Source: Winogradskyella sp. (lineage in GTDB: Bacteria; Bacteroidota; Bacteroidia; Flavobacteriales; Flavobacteriaceae). Taken from it: DNA of 37,539 nucleotides. A program made the position numbers and the translations under genes. The stretch lies in the NCBI RefSeq assembly GCF_013213975.1, contig NZ_JABSST010000027.1, positions 1 through 37,539 on the forward strand, read 5' to 3'. The notes beneath the pieces were generated by a model. It had not been told where the DNA came from. It made no database searches and saw only the letters and a program-made list of their open reading frames with translations. Positions within the stretch are counted from its first letter, which is position 1. Each line of letters opens with the position of its first letter. This document shows positions 25,627 to 33,258 of the stretch, one piece after another.

Positions 25627-27105
25627 TTAATTATCTTGACTGAAAGCGTCAATCATTTTATATTTTGAATCAAGGTATTTCTGGGTAATAAATCGCATAA
25701 GTTTCTTGTGAAGTATAATTCCTGAAACTCCAAGAACAATAAGTGTAGCAATAGCTATTTCGAAACCTAATAACCAGTTGATTAGTGCGAACAATCCCAT
25801 TGGTACTAGCATTAATGGTATACCTATTAACCATTGTACGGCACCTGTTCCTTGGTAATTAAATGCTGCTTTTTTATCTAAGTCTATCTTTTTTCTATTG
25901 AAAGATCCACCCCAAAGAATGACGTGGGAGTTAACACCAATATTATAGATAGCTGCTGCAAAATGAGCGATTAATATTTTCCATCCAAAATAAACGTATG
26001 GAATGCCTAATACAAATAGAATAACAACACTCATTATCATAAGGATAAATTTTGAACGCAAGTATTGTTCATACTTAATGTTTTGACTCATTAACATTTT
26101 ATAATAACTACTATCCCAAGCAGGAATGAACTGGCCGAAATTAATGAGAAAGAATCCGGTTGAAAATATCCCAATAAATGCAAACATGAACTCCATTTCT
26201 CTATACATTGGCTGTGGATAAAAAAACAAACCATACAGCACACCGATAATTAATAGCATCGTCATTGATTTGGTTCGCTTATTTCTCCAAATGAGTTTTA
26301 AATCTAATTGCATAAAGGGAGCAATATCCCCGAATCTGTTGGTCCAAGATAAATCCGCCACTTTTACTTCAGCAACTTTAGATTTTAATGAGCTATCTAA
26401 AAAGAGTTTTTCTTTTAATATCTTGAAATTATAGACATAGACTATAGCCAATATTCCCAAAGGAATTAATATAAACACAGGGTTGTTTGCGATATAAATA
26501 AGTCCGTCACCAACAAGAGACCTCATTGGTAGAATATTAAAATAATCTAGCCCAAATAATACCCCAACTAGAGCTATTACCGGAAGAAATGACAACTCGG
26601 TTTCTGCTGAAAAGGCTTCAACAATAAAATTGAGAAAGTTAATTATCAATATGATCATTACCATGGCTGCTAACCATGTTAAAACTAAAGATGATGCATA
26701 TCCATTTTTTAATAATGAAATACTAAATGGGATAATTGCAAATAAGGGTAAAAAATTAAAGAAGTTTAGCGCTGACTTACCCAATACAAAATTTACTATA
26801 GTAGAACGTTTAATTGGAAGTGTTAATAATGGTTTTACACTCATTACAGGTAACTTCTGTAGAAAGAATCGCATTAATACATCACCAATAAACCAGTAAA
26901 AAATGTAGTTGTTTACGACTAAAAATGGATCTTCATCAGGAGTTGCTTTTCCTATAATTTTAAAAAGAAATGCACCCATAAATAAAAAGATCCCAACAAA
27001 ATATAGTGCAAAAAAAATGAGCAGTATATTTATTACGATACTTTTCTGCCAATAAGAAGAACGGAAATACTGCTTCCATTCTAAATTAATAAAGTGCTTT
27101 ATCAT
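25627..27105 (-). CDS. ABC exporter permease, DUF5687 family
   Basis: 492 aa with about 11-12 membrane helices in two halves separated by a cytosolic stretch near 240-270. The start MIKHFINLEWKQYFRSSYWQ and the segment LTLPIKRSTIVNFVLGKSA match what I recall of the DUF5687 family of Bacteroidetes, large permeases paired with a single ABC ATPase. ABC-2-like, so drug, lipid or antimicrobial-peptide export is plausible but not shown. First gene of a two-gene unit; the divergent region with the PaaE-like gene holds a -7 element for it and palindromes in its leader that could be a repressor site. Confidence 0.88.
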   Translation of the reverse strand: MIKHFINLEWKQYFRSSYWQKSIVINILLIFFALYFVGIFLFMGAFLFKIIGKATPDEDPFLVVNNYIFYWFIGDVLMRFFLQKLPVMSVKPLLTLPIKRSTIVNFVLGKSALNFFNFLPLFAIIPFSISLLKNGYASSLVLTWLAAMVMIILIINFLNFIVEAFSAETELSFLPVIALVGVLFGLDYFNILPMRSLVGDGLIYIANNPVFILIPLGILAIVYVYNFKILKEKLFLDSSLKSKVAEVKVADLSWTNRFGDIAPFMQLDLKLIWRNKRTKSMTMLLIIGVLYGLFFYPQPMYREMEFMFAFIGIFSTGFFLINFGQFIPAWDSSYYKMLMSQNIKYEQYLRSKFILMIMSVVILFVLGIPYVYFGWKILIAHFAAAIYNIGVNSHVILWGGSFNRKKIDLDKKAAFNYQGTGAVQWLIGIPLMLVPMGLFALINWLLGFEIAIATLIVLGVSGIILHKKLMRFITQKYLDSKYKMIDAFSQDN

Positions 27106-27127
27106 AGCTTATGGTTAGTTTTTCGTA

Positions 27128-27146
27128 TTAGTACTAACAATTGTTA
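27128..27146. promoter_or_regulatory. Overlapping palindromes, candidate operator
   Basis: Two perfect palindromes, TTAGTACTAA (27128-27137) and TAACAATTGTTA (27135-27146), share three bases. They fall in the expected 5' leader of the ABC permease message and abut the -33 of the opposite PaaE-like promoter. No regulator gene lies adjacent. Confidence 0.45.
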
Positions 27147-27147
27147 A

Positions 27148-27178
27148 TTTGTTACAAACAAATTTAAGTTTAAATTTT
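27148..27178 (+). promoter_or_regulatory. Promoter of the PaaE-like reductase gene
   Basis: TTTG (27148-27151), exactly 19 bases, then TAAATTTT (27171-27178, one mismatch to TAnnTTTG; the sequence continues TG). It ends 32 bases before the ATG at 27211 and rules out the TTG at 27178 as the start. Confidence 0.7.
27159..27166 (-). promoter_or_regulatory. -7 element of the ABC exporter promoter
   Basis: TAAATTTG on the minus strand (perfect), 54 bases before the permease ATG. It lies inside the spacer of the opposing PaaE-like promoter, so both cannot be occupied at once. No good -33 at 19 bases. Confidence 0.5.
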
Positions 27179-27210
27179 TGCTTCCTTATTTTTACAAAAA
27201 ATTTATTGCT

Positions 27211-28269
27211 ATGTCTCAATTCCATAAACTCAACATAAAATCCATAGAAAAAGTTACAAGTAAATCCGTTGCTGTAACATTTGCAATTCCTGAAGCCTTA
27301 ACCGAGGCATTTGCATTTAAAGCAGGACAATACATCACCCTTAAGACAGCAATTAATGGAGAGGAAGTACGTAGAGATTATTCTATCTGTTCTTCACCAA
27401 CACAAACAGATATCGCTGTTGGTATAAAAGCAGTTGATGGTGGTAAATTCTCAGTATACGCAAATGAAAGCCTCAGTGCAGGCGATGTCATTGAAGTTGC
27501 TGAACCAAATGGCCGTTTTGTGTTTGAAGCTAACGATGTTAAAACAAGGACTATCGCAGCCTTTGCCGCTGGTAGTGGCATTACGCCTATTTTAAGTATT
27601 GTAAAAACATTATTAGAAGGTGAGCCTTTTAGCAACTTTATTCTAGTATATGGAAACAAAACTGTTGAAGATAGCATGTTTCTCAAGGATGTAATGGAGC
27701 TTAAGGAAACTTACGGAAATAGATTTCATGTCCATTTTATTTACAGCCAATCTAATGAGCAAGACGCGCTTTTTGGTAGAATAGAAAAAAGCACAGTTAA
27801 TCTTATCATTAAAAATAAATATAAGGGTGTAAACATCGAGAAGTTTTATTTGTGTGGACCAGAACAAATGATTTACACGGTTAAAGATGTACTGTTAGAA
27901 AATAACGTAAGAGAAAAAGATATTTTATTTGAGTTATTTACAGCACCTACAGAAACTGAAAATAATACCAATACTGAAGTGCTAGATGGTAATTCTAAAA
28001 TTAAAGTTATTGTCGATGAAGAAGAGTTTGAATTTACCATGTCTCAAGATCAATCTGTTCTTGAAGCCGCTTTAAAAGAGGATATTGACGCGCCTTATTC
28101 TTGTCAAGGTGGAATTTGCAGCAGTTGTATTGCCAGAGTAACTGATGGTAATGCAACCATGAGACAAAATAATATTTTAACAGATAGTGAAGTCGCTGAA
28201 GGATTAATTCTTACTTGTCAAGCACACCCTACCTCAGCTTCAATTGAGGTCGATTATGATGATGTTTAG
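27211..28269 (+). CDS. PaaE-like NAD(P)H-dependent flavin/2Fe-2S reductase
   Basis: 352 aa from the ATG at 27211; the frame runs to a TTG at 27178 but that lies in the promoter, and MSQFHKLNIKSIEKVT is the usual N-terminus. Order: FAD-binding barrel with RDYSICSSP (about 55-63), NAD(P) domain with AAGSGITPILSIVKT (about 115-130) and LCGPEQMI, then a plant-type 2Fe-2S domain with Cys298, 303, 306 and 336 (C-x4-C-x2-C-x29-C). Carries electrons from NAD(P)H to a partner oxygenase or reductase. PaaE of phenylacetyl-CoA epoxidase is the closest named relative, but no other paa gene is near, so the partner is unknown. Its stop overlaps the GT9 gene by 4 bases. Confidence 0.9.
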   Translation: MSQFHKLNIKSIEKVTSKSVAVTFAIPEALTEAFAFKAGQYITLKTAINGEEVRRDYSICSSPTQTDIAVGIKAVDGGKFSVYANESLSAGDVIEVAEPNGRFVFEANDVKTRTIAAFAAGSGITPILSIVKTLLEGEPFSNFILVYGNKTVEDSMFLKDVMELKETYGNRFHVHFIYSQSNEQDALFGRIEKSTVNLIIKNKYKGVNIEKFYLCGPEQMIYTVKDVLLENNVREKDILFELFTAPTETENNTNTEVLDGNSKIKVIVDEEEFEFTMSQDQSVLEAALKEDIDAPYSCQGGICSSCIARVTDGNATMRQNNILTDSEVAEGLILTCQAHPTSASIEVDYDDV

Positions 28270-29297
28270 ACCTTCTTTAAAGGTATAATGGACTTAATTT
28301 TATTTACGATAGTATCAACTGAAATACTCCCTGCAGCCTGTAAATAGCCCTCTGGAAATTTATTCCCGTAAACTGAGGTCGGAATTAAAGGAAATTGATC
28401 TCTATCGGCTAATAAAGCATAATCCTCAGGTTGATTAAAAGGTGAGAATCCAGCATAAGGATGTGTTACTCCCCAGATGGTTATGACCTTTACTCCAAAC
28501 ATTGCTGCTAGATGTGCATTTCCGGAATCCATAGATAACATCAGATCCAAATTAGAAATTAAGTGTAGCTCATTTTCAAAACTTATTTTACCAGCAACAG
28601 ACGCAACTCCATCAAATTTTTCTGCCAAAGCAGTCAAGTAGTTTATTTCTTTTTTACCCCCTCCAAACAATACAATGTTATAATCAATTGCTAATTCCGA
28701 TATTACCAATTCCATCTTTTCTAATGGATACATTTTACTTTCATGTGCTGCAAAAGGAGCAATGCCAATAGTTTTATTTGAGGGATTGAAAATGAAGAGC
28801 CTCAATTCTTGTGATAAGGAAGCCTTTTTAGGAAAAGACGGTTCTGTTAATTTTATTTGATAACCCAATTTTGCAAAGACATCAGTATAACGCTGGTGTG
28901 TGGTCTTTAACTGCTGAAATTGCTTACCTCCGATTAAATTCTTTTTTTCTAATCTCCCTTTATTGATTTGAACAAGCTTTTTACCTGAGAAAAAAAATTT
29001 TAAAATTTTAGTTCTCAAAACGTTGTGTAAATCTGCAACCTCATCAAATTCAAGTTGCTTCAATTCTTTTGCTAGAGTATAAAGTCCAAAGAGTCCTTTA
29101 TGTTTCCCTTTAAAGTCAGCCACATAAATTTCTGTATTCCTTAAACCTTTAAATATTGGTTTAAAAAAAGCTCTGGTTACTACGGTAATTTTTACATCTG
29201 GATATTGCTCTGTAAAAGCTCTCAATACAGGTACTGTCATTGCGACATCTCCCATAGCAGAAAACCTTAAGACCAGTATATGTTTTGAATTTGGCAT
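28266..29297 (-). CDS. Glycosyltransferase family 9 (heptosyltransferase-like)
   Basis: 343 aa, GT-B fold. The N-terminal ILVLRFSAMGDVAMTVPVL and the C-terminal nucleotide-sugar region (SMDSGNAHLAAMFGVKVITI, WGVTHPYAGF) match ADP-heptose:LPS heptosyltransferases. The D-x-HNVLRT segment near 110 is also typical. Acts at the cytoplasmic face on a lipid-linked glycan; in this group the sugar could be heptose or another LPS core residue. Downstream of the DUF4254 gene by 40 bases on the same strand, so they are probably co-transcribed. Convergent with the PaaE-like gene. Confidence 0.9.
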   Translation of the reverse strand: MPNSKHILVLRFSAMGDVAMTVPVLRAFTEQYPDVKITVVTRAFFKPIFKGLRNTEIYVADFKGKHKGLFGLYTLAKELKQLEFDEVADLHNVLRTKILKFFFSGKKLVQINKGRLEKKNLIGGKQFQQLKTTHQRYTDVFAKLGYQIKLTEPSFPKKASLSQELRLFIFNPSNKTIGIAPFAAHESKMYPLEKMELVISELAIDYNIVLFGGGKKEINYLTALAEKFDGVASVAGKISFENELHLISNLDLMLSMDSGNAHLAAMFGVKVITIWGVTHPYAGFSPFNQPEDYALLADRDQFPLIPTSVYGNKFPEGYLQAAGSISVDTIVNKIKSIIPLKKV

Positions 29298-29337
29298 TAA
29301 TTTCAGAATATAAGATTCTGAAAATCTATAATCTGAG

Positions 29338-29946
29338 TTATTTCTGTCCTCTTAAAACAGGATTTAACTCATCATCATTGTACATTTTCATTTGCTTATA
29401 GACTTTCATGTACTTATCACCATTAGCAATATCTTTAAGTAGGTCATCAATAGCGGTGCTTAAATCAACACGTTGCTCAAGTAAAACATCCAACTTCTTC
29501 TGACAAGCTGCCTTGTGAGCATCTGAAGCATCTTCTCTGACAGTTTCTAGATGCATATGATAAATTTTTAACGCTAGTATTGATAATCTATCGATTGCCC
29601 AAGCAGGACTTTCAGAATTAATCTTTGCGTCAGACTTTACGTCTACGTCTTTATATTTATCTAAAAAATAACTGTCAATAAACTCCACAGTATCCGTTCT
29701 ATCCTGATTTGACGCATCAATCATTCGCTTTAGTTTTAATGCTGCAGGGGGATCGATATTTGGATCTCTTATAATATCTTCATAAGCCCACTGTACAGTA
29801 TCGATCCAACACTTTCTATATAATAAATGAGCAATTAAATCTTCATCCTTATCATACTTGTTTGTGAATGATTGATCAACGGTGTTTAAAACCTTATAGG
29901 TTTTAATAACGTCTTGAAAAATAGTATTCGCTTTTTCTGAAAACAT
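29338..29946 (-). CDS. DUF4254 family protein
   Basis: 202 aa from the ATG at 29946 (MFSEKANTIFQDVI). The frame is open to 30027, but that would run through the upp start; a perfect -7 element lies 20 bases before 29946, supporting the shorter form. All-helical, soluble and acidic, with conserved-looking YRKCWIDTVQWAYEDIIRDP and AWAIDRLSILALKIYHM stretches. Function unknown; the family is, to my recollection, often next to GT9 glycosyltransferases in Bacteroidetes, as here, so a link to LPS core assembly is an inference. No catalytic signature recognised. Confidence 0.82.
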   Translation of the reverse strand: MFSEKANTIFQDVIKTYKVLNTVDQSFTNKYDKDEDLIAHLLYRKCWIDTVQWAYEDIIRDPNIDPPAALKLKRMIDASNQDRTDTVEFIDSYFLDKYKDVDVKSDAKINSESPAWAIDRLSILALKIYHMHLETVREDASDAHKAACQKKLDVLLEQRVDLSTAIDDLLKDIANGDKYMKVYKQMKMYNDDELNPVLRGQK

Positions 29947-29966
29947 ATTGAATTTCTTTAATGCTG

Positions 29967-29974
29967 CAAATATA
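29967..29974 (-). promoter_or_regulatory. -7 element of the DUF4254-GT9 promoter
   Basis: TATATTTG on the minus strand, perfect, followed by CAGC and 20 bases before the ATG at 29946. The -33 is poor. The same DNA carries the -33 of the opposing upp promoter 2 bases away. Confidence 0.6.
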
Positions 29975-29975
29975 C

Positions 29976-30005
29976 TTTGAATTATTAACTTAGCCATTAG
30001 TTTAA
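29976..30005 (+). promoter_or_regulatory. Candidate upp promoter
   Basis: TTTG (29976-29979), 18 bases, TAGTTTAA (29998-30005; two mismatches to the -7). The implied leader before the ATG at 30016 is under 10 nt. Confidence 0.4.
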
Positions 30006-30015
30006 AGGTCATTCT

Positions 30016-30675
30016 ATGCACATTCATAACCTCTCTAATACCCCTTCTGTTTTAAATTCCTTTGTGTCTGAAATTAGAGACAAATCCATTCAAAAGGATA
30101 GTCTGCGATTTCGAAGAAATATTGAAAGAATTGGTGAAATATTAGGTTACGAATTAAGTAAATCCCTTCAATTTGAAACTCATAAAACAGAAACTCCTTT
30201 AGGTGTTTCAGAAACGACCTTGCATAAGAAAGATATTGTGCTTTGTTCAATACTAAGAGCTGGTGTTCCTTTACATAATGGCTTATTAAATTATTTTGAT
30301 GCTGCTGAGAACGCCTTTATCTCAGCTTACAGACATCATAAACACGATCCGGAAAGCTTTGAAATTGTGGTTGAGTATTTGGCTTGTCCAAGTTTAGAAA
30401 ATAAAACGTTAATTCTCGCCGACCCAATGTTAGCTACAGGACAATCCATGGTTGCAACATTTGAAGCCCTTAAACCTTTTGGTAATCCAAAGGAGGTACA
30501 CTTAGTTAGTGTCATCGGAGCACAACAAGGGGTTGATTTAATTTCAAAAGCATTTTCAAACAATTCCCATCTCTGGATCGCTGCCATTGATGAGACCTTA
30601 AATGATAAAGGGTATATTATTCCTGGCTTGGGTGACGCTGGCGACCTTGCGTTTGGCAACAAATTACAGCAGTAA
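30016..30675 (+). CDS. upp: Uracil phosphoribosyltransferase
   Basis: 219 aa, full length. Salvages uracil with PRPP to give UMP. The PRPP loop is ADPMLATGQSM (135-145) and the C-terminal uracil site GLGDAGDLAFG is intact. N-terminal MHIHNLSNTPSVLNSFVSEI is the usual start. Single gene, divergent from the DUF4254 gene. Its last 12 bases overlap the end of the convergent DUF6427 gene. Confidence 0.97.
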   Translation: MHIHNLSNTPSVLNSFVSEIRDKSIQKDSLRFRRNIERIGEILGYELSKSLQFETHKTETPLGVSETTLHKKDIVLCSILRAGVPLHNGLLNYFDAAENAFISAYRHHKHDPESFEIVVEYLACPSLENKTLILADPMLATGQSMVATFEALKPFGNPKEVHLVSVIGAQQGVDLISKAFSNNSHLWIAAIDETLNDKGYIIPGLGDAGDLAFGNKLQQ

Positions 30676-31581
30676 AGAAATTATGGGTGTTACAATTAAA
30701 AGTACAACAAAAATTTCCTTAAACCACTTTTCTGAGACTACCTCGATATAATTAGCCATGATTATTGAAAATGGAGCAAATAAAAACAAGAATTCACTCC
30801 CATTTTTCAAAGGAGAAATTATAGCTATTAATAAGGCAATTATAGATGACCACGCTACTAAGAAGTAGGATGGTCTTAATATTTTATTCTTATCAGGTAG
30901 GGTTCTAAAAAAGTAAATTAAAATCCATAGGTAAGCTGTAAATAGTATTGTGATTTTGAGAATACTTTCTTTATTATTATAGGATGTATAATCTAAACTA
31001 GCGTAGCGTTCAAAATTGGAAGGTTTAAAATACGTGTCGAAAAAATAAATATTATAAATCACTAACAAAACAATAACCGTAAGCACACCAATAAAGGGAA
31101 TTATGGTGTTTTTGATGTCATTTTGAGTATCGTAAATCAACGCTACAATAACTAAGGCAAAGAACAAAATTGACCAAAAATAGAAAAGTGTTGCCAGCAT
31201 TATCCAAAACCCTGCATCAAATAGTTTCTTTTTTACATGGAGATTTGATTGTAAACTAATAAGGCGCCTTAGGGCAAAAAGGACAAATAAATTAGCGCAT
31301 AACAGGTCTAAATAATTTAAAGCTTCAGGGAACATTCCGAACATTAAGCCAAATGTCATGATGCTGTAGCTGTTATTCTTGGCCAAGTTGTTTTTAGAGA
31401 TTATGAAATCCAGGAGAAATACTAAAAACAACGTAACGAGTAGCTTTAATACGGCCTTAAAACCTACTTGCCAGTCGTTAAAAAGATACCTGTAGGTTGA
31501 TAGCATAAATAACAAAATGATAAAACCAACAACAATGATGAAGTTAATTGGTCTGGATTTACTAAAAATGCTTGTAATCAT
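30664..31581 (-). CDS. DUF6427 integral membrane protein
   Basis: 305 aa with about 9-10 membrane helices and very high hydrophobicity (FIIVVGFIILLFMLSTYRYL at the start). SKSRPINFIIV is, as I recall, the family's typical N-terminus. The long third loop contains YFKPSNFERYASLDYTSYNN, probably extracytoplasmic. No catalytic motif; function unknown, with the topology recalling polysaccharide polymerases or glycan-lipid transferases but no specific match. Convergent with upp (12-base overlap) and divergent from the DUF6341 gene, whose -33 falls inside its first codons. Confidence 0.8.
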   Translation of the reverse strand: MITSIFSKSRPINFIIVVGFIILLFMLSTYRYLFNDWQVGFKAVLKLLVTLFLVFLLDFIISKNNLAKNNSYSIMTFGLMFGMFPEALNYLDLLCANLFVLFALRRLISLQSNLHVKKKLFDAGFWIMLATLFYFWSILFFALVIVALIYDTQNDIKNTIIPFIGVLTVIVLLVIYNIYFFDTYFKPSNFERYASLDYTSYNNKESILKITILFTAYLWILIYFFRTLPDKNKILRPSYFLVAWSSIIALLIAIISPLKNGSEFLFLFAPFSIIMANYIEVVSEKWFKEIFVVLLIVTPIISLLL

Positions 31582-31601
31582 TAACTGTTTTTGTATTTTT
31601 G
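31571..31601 (+). promoter_or_regulatory. Promoter of the DUF6341 gene
   Basis: CTTG (31571-31574), exactly 19 bases, TATTTTTG (31594-31601, perfect -7). The leader would be about 63 nt. The -33 lies within the first four codons of the DUF6427 gene on the other strand. Confidence 0.7.
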
Positions 31602-31669
31602 CATGCAGCCAAAGAAATGAATTTTATTTTTTAAATTAAGATTCACTTCCTGCCTAAAATTATAAAGTT

Positions 31670-31897
31670 ATGAAAGATTTCTTTTACGGAATACAGGATT
31701 TATTTGTTGATGTCTTATTTGCTCCATTAGACTATTTACGTGAATTAGAACTAACCTCTTGGTTTGGTGCTAACACGATGTCTTGGGTTTTTATGCTTAT
31801 AGGCTTTGTTGCTTTTACCTATTGGATGATGCAGCTTTCTAAGTACAACGCCAATAACGAAGAAGACAAGAGCGTTTCTGCACACTCTTATCTATAA
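31670..31897 (+). CDS. Small membrane protein, DUF6341
   Basis: 75 aa. Aromatic-rich N-terminus (FFYGIQDLFVDVLFAPLDYL, probably a membrane-surface helix), one clear membrane helix (about 38-56, MSWVFMLIGFVAFTYWMM) and a polar tail ending AHSYL. Recognised as the DUF6341 family of Flavobacteriia; I recall members being labelled uracil phosphoribosyltransferase in databases, probably because they lie near upp, but it has no PRPP motif. Has its own promoter and ends 3 bases from the convergent purD stop. Function unknown. Confidence 0.85.
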   Translation: MKDFFYGIQDLFVDVLFAPLDYLRELELTSWFGANTMSWVFMLIGFVAFTYWMMQLSKYNANNEEDKSVSAHSYL

Positions 31898-31900
31898 TAG

Positions 31901-33172
31901 TTAGAGGTCAAAACCTAAATCTTTACGATAATACATCTTATCAAAATGTAGTTTCTCTATACTTTGGTAAGATTTTTTTATGGCCTCTTCGTAGGTGTTT
32001 CCATATGATGTTACTGCCATAACTCGTCCACCTGAAGTAATAACTTTTCCATCGCTCTTTTTTGCTCCGGCATGAAATAATATAGAGTCATTAACCTCAT
32101 CAATTCCTCTTATCGCTTTTCCTTTTTCATAAGCTTCAGGATACCCACCAGATACTAGCACCACTGTGGTTGCTGCTCGTTCATCAATATCAATATTAAC
32201 TTCAGATAAAGATTGATTAGACATAGCATTAAAAATTTCAACCAAGTCTGTTTTTAATCGTGGTAAAACTACTTCTGTCTCAGGATCTCCCATTCTTACA
32301 TTGTATTCAATCACCTTGGGTTGATCACCAACCTTAATGAGGCCGATAAAGATGAATCCTACATATGGTAAACTGTCCTTTTGTAATCCTTCAACCGTTG
32401 GTTTAACAATTTGGCGTTCTACTTTTTCTAAGAATTCATTTGTTGCAAAAGGTACTGGCGAAATAGCGCCCATACCTCCAGTATTTAAACCCGTATCTCC
32501 CTCACCTATTCTTTTATAGTCTTTAGCCGTTGGAAGAATTTTGTAATCCTTGCCATCCGTTAAAACAAAACAACTTAATTCTATACCATCAAGAAATTCT
32601 TCGATAACCACCTTAGCACTGGCTTCTCCAAACTTAGCATCTAAAAGCATGCTTTTGAGTTCGGACTTAGCTTCTTCTAAATCATTCAAGATTAAAACAC
32701 CCTTACCTGCCGCAAGTCCATCTGCCTTTAAAACGTATGGTGGATTTAAAGATTCAAGAAATTGATAGCCTTCTTCAACATTTTCCTTGGTAAAGCTCTG
32801 ATAAGCGGCTGTTGGAATATTGTGACGTGACATAAAAGCCTTTGCAAACTCCTTACTTCCTTCTAATTCGGCAGCGGCTTTTTGAGGGCCAATGACAGAG
32901 ACATGTTTAATGACTTCATCGGCTAAAAAGAAATCGTGAATACCTTGAACCAATGGATCTTCAGGACCTACCACAACAAGAGAAATATCGTTTTCTAAAA
33001 CAGCAGCTTTAATAGCACCAAAATCAGTAACATTAATACTTAAGTTTGTTGCAATTTTTTCGGTTCCAGAATTACCTGGAGCTACAAATAGTTTATTACA
33101 TTCTTCACTTTGTGCAATTTTCCATGCGAATGTATGCTCTCTACCACCAGATCCCAGTACTAAAATATTCAT
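31901..33172 (-). CDS. purD: Phosphoribosylamine-glycine ligase
   Basis: 423 aa from the ATG at 33172 (MNILVLGSGGREH, the invariant purD start); a TTG at 33193 in frame sits on the -7 element and is unlikely. Second step of purine synthesis: ATP-dependent joining of glycine to phosphoribosylamine. ATP-grasp parts are visible: PYVLKADGLAAGKGVLI, the KDYKRIGEGDTGLNTGGMG signature, and the metal site EYNVRMGDPETEVVLPRL. Complete. Single gene, divergent from the polysaccharide locus; 3 bases separate its stop from that of the DUF6341 gene. Confidence 0.97.
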   Translation of the reverse strand: MNILVLGSGGREHTFAWKIAQSEECNKLFVAPGNSGTEKIATNLSINVTDFGAIKAAVLENDISLVVVGPEDPLVQGIHDFFLADEVIKHVSVIGPQKAAAELEGSKEFAKAFMSRHNIPTAAYQSFTKENVEEGYQFLESLNPPYVLKADGLAAGKGVLILNDLEEAKSELKSMLLDAKFGEASAKVVIEEFLDGIELSCFVLTDGKDYKILPTAKDYKRIGEGDTGLNTGGMGAISPVPFATNEFLEKVERQIVKPTVEGLQKDSLPYVGFIFIGLIKVGDQPKVIEYNVRMGDPETEVVLPRLKTDLVEIFNAMSNQSLSEVNIDIDERAATTVVLVSGGYPEAYEKGKAIRGIDEVNDSILFHAGAKKSDGKVITSGGRVMAVTSYGNTYEEAIKKSYQSIEKLHFDKMYYRKDLGFDL

Positions 33173-33190
33173 GATTAGAATTTGTTTGCG

Positions 33191-33198
33191 CAAAAATA
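33191..33198 (-). promoter_or_regulatory. -7 element of purD
   Basis: TATTTTTG on the minus strand followed by CGC, 19 bases before the ATG at 33172. No good -33 at 19 bases. Confidence 0.55.
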
Positions 33199-33258
33199 AT
33201 TGGTTTTAAGATGAAAAAACAATTAATTTACGTAAACCTTTATTGGCGATTATAGATC

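Noticed and set aside
29947..30027. N-terminal extension of the DUF4254 protein
   Set aside because: It would overlap the upp start, and a perfect -7 element lies within it, just before the ATG at 29946.
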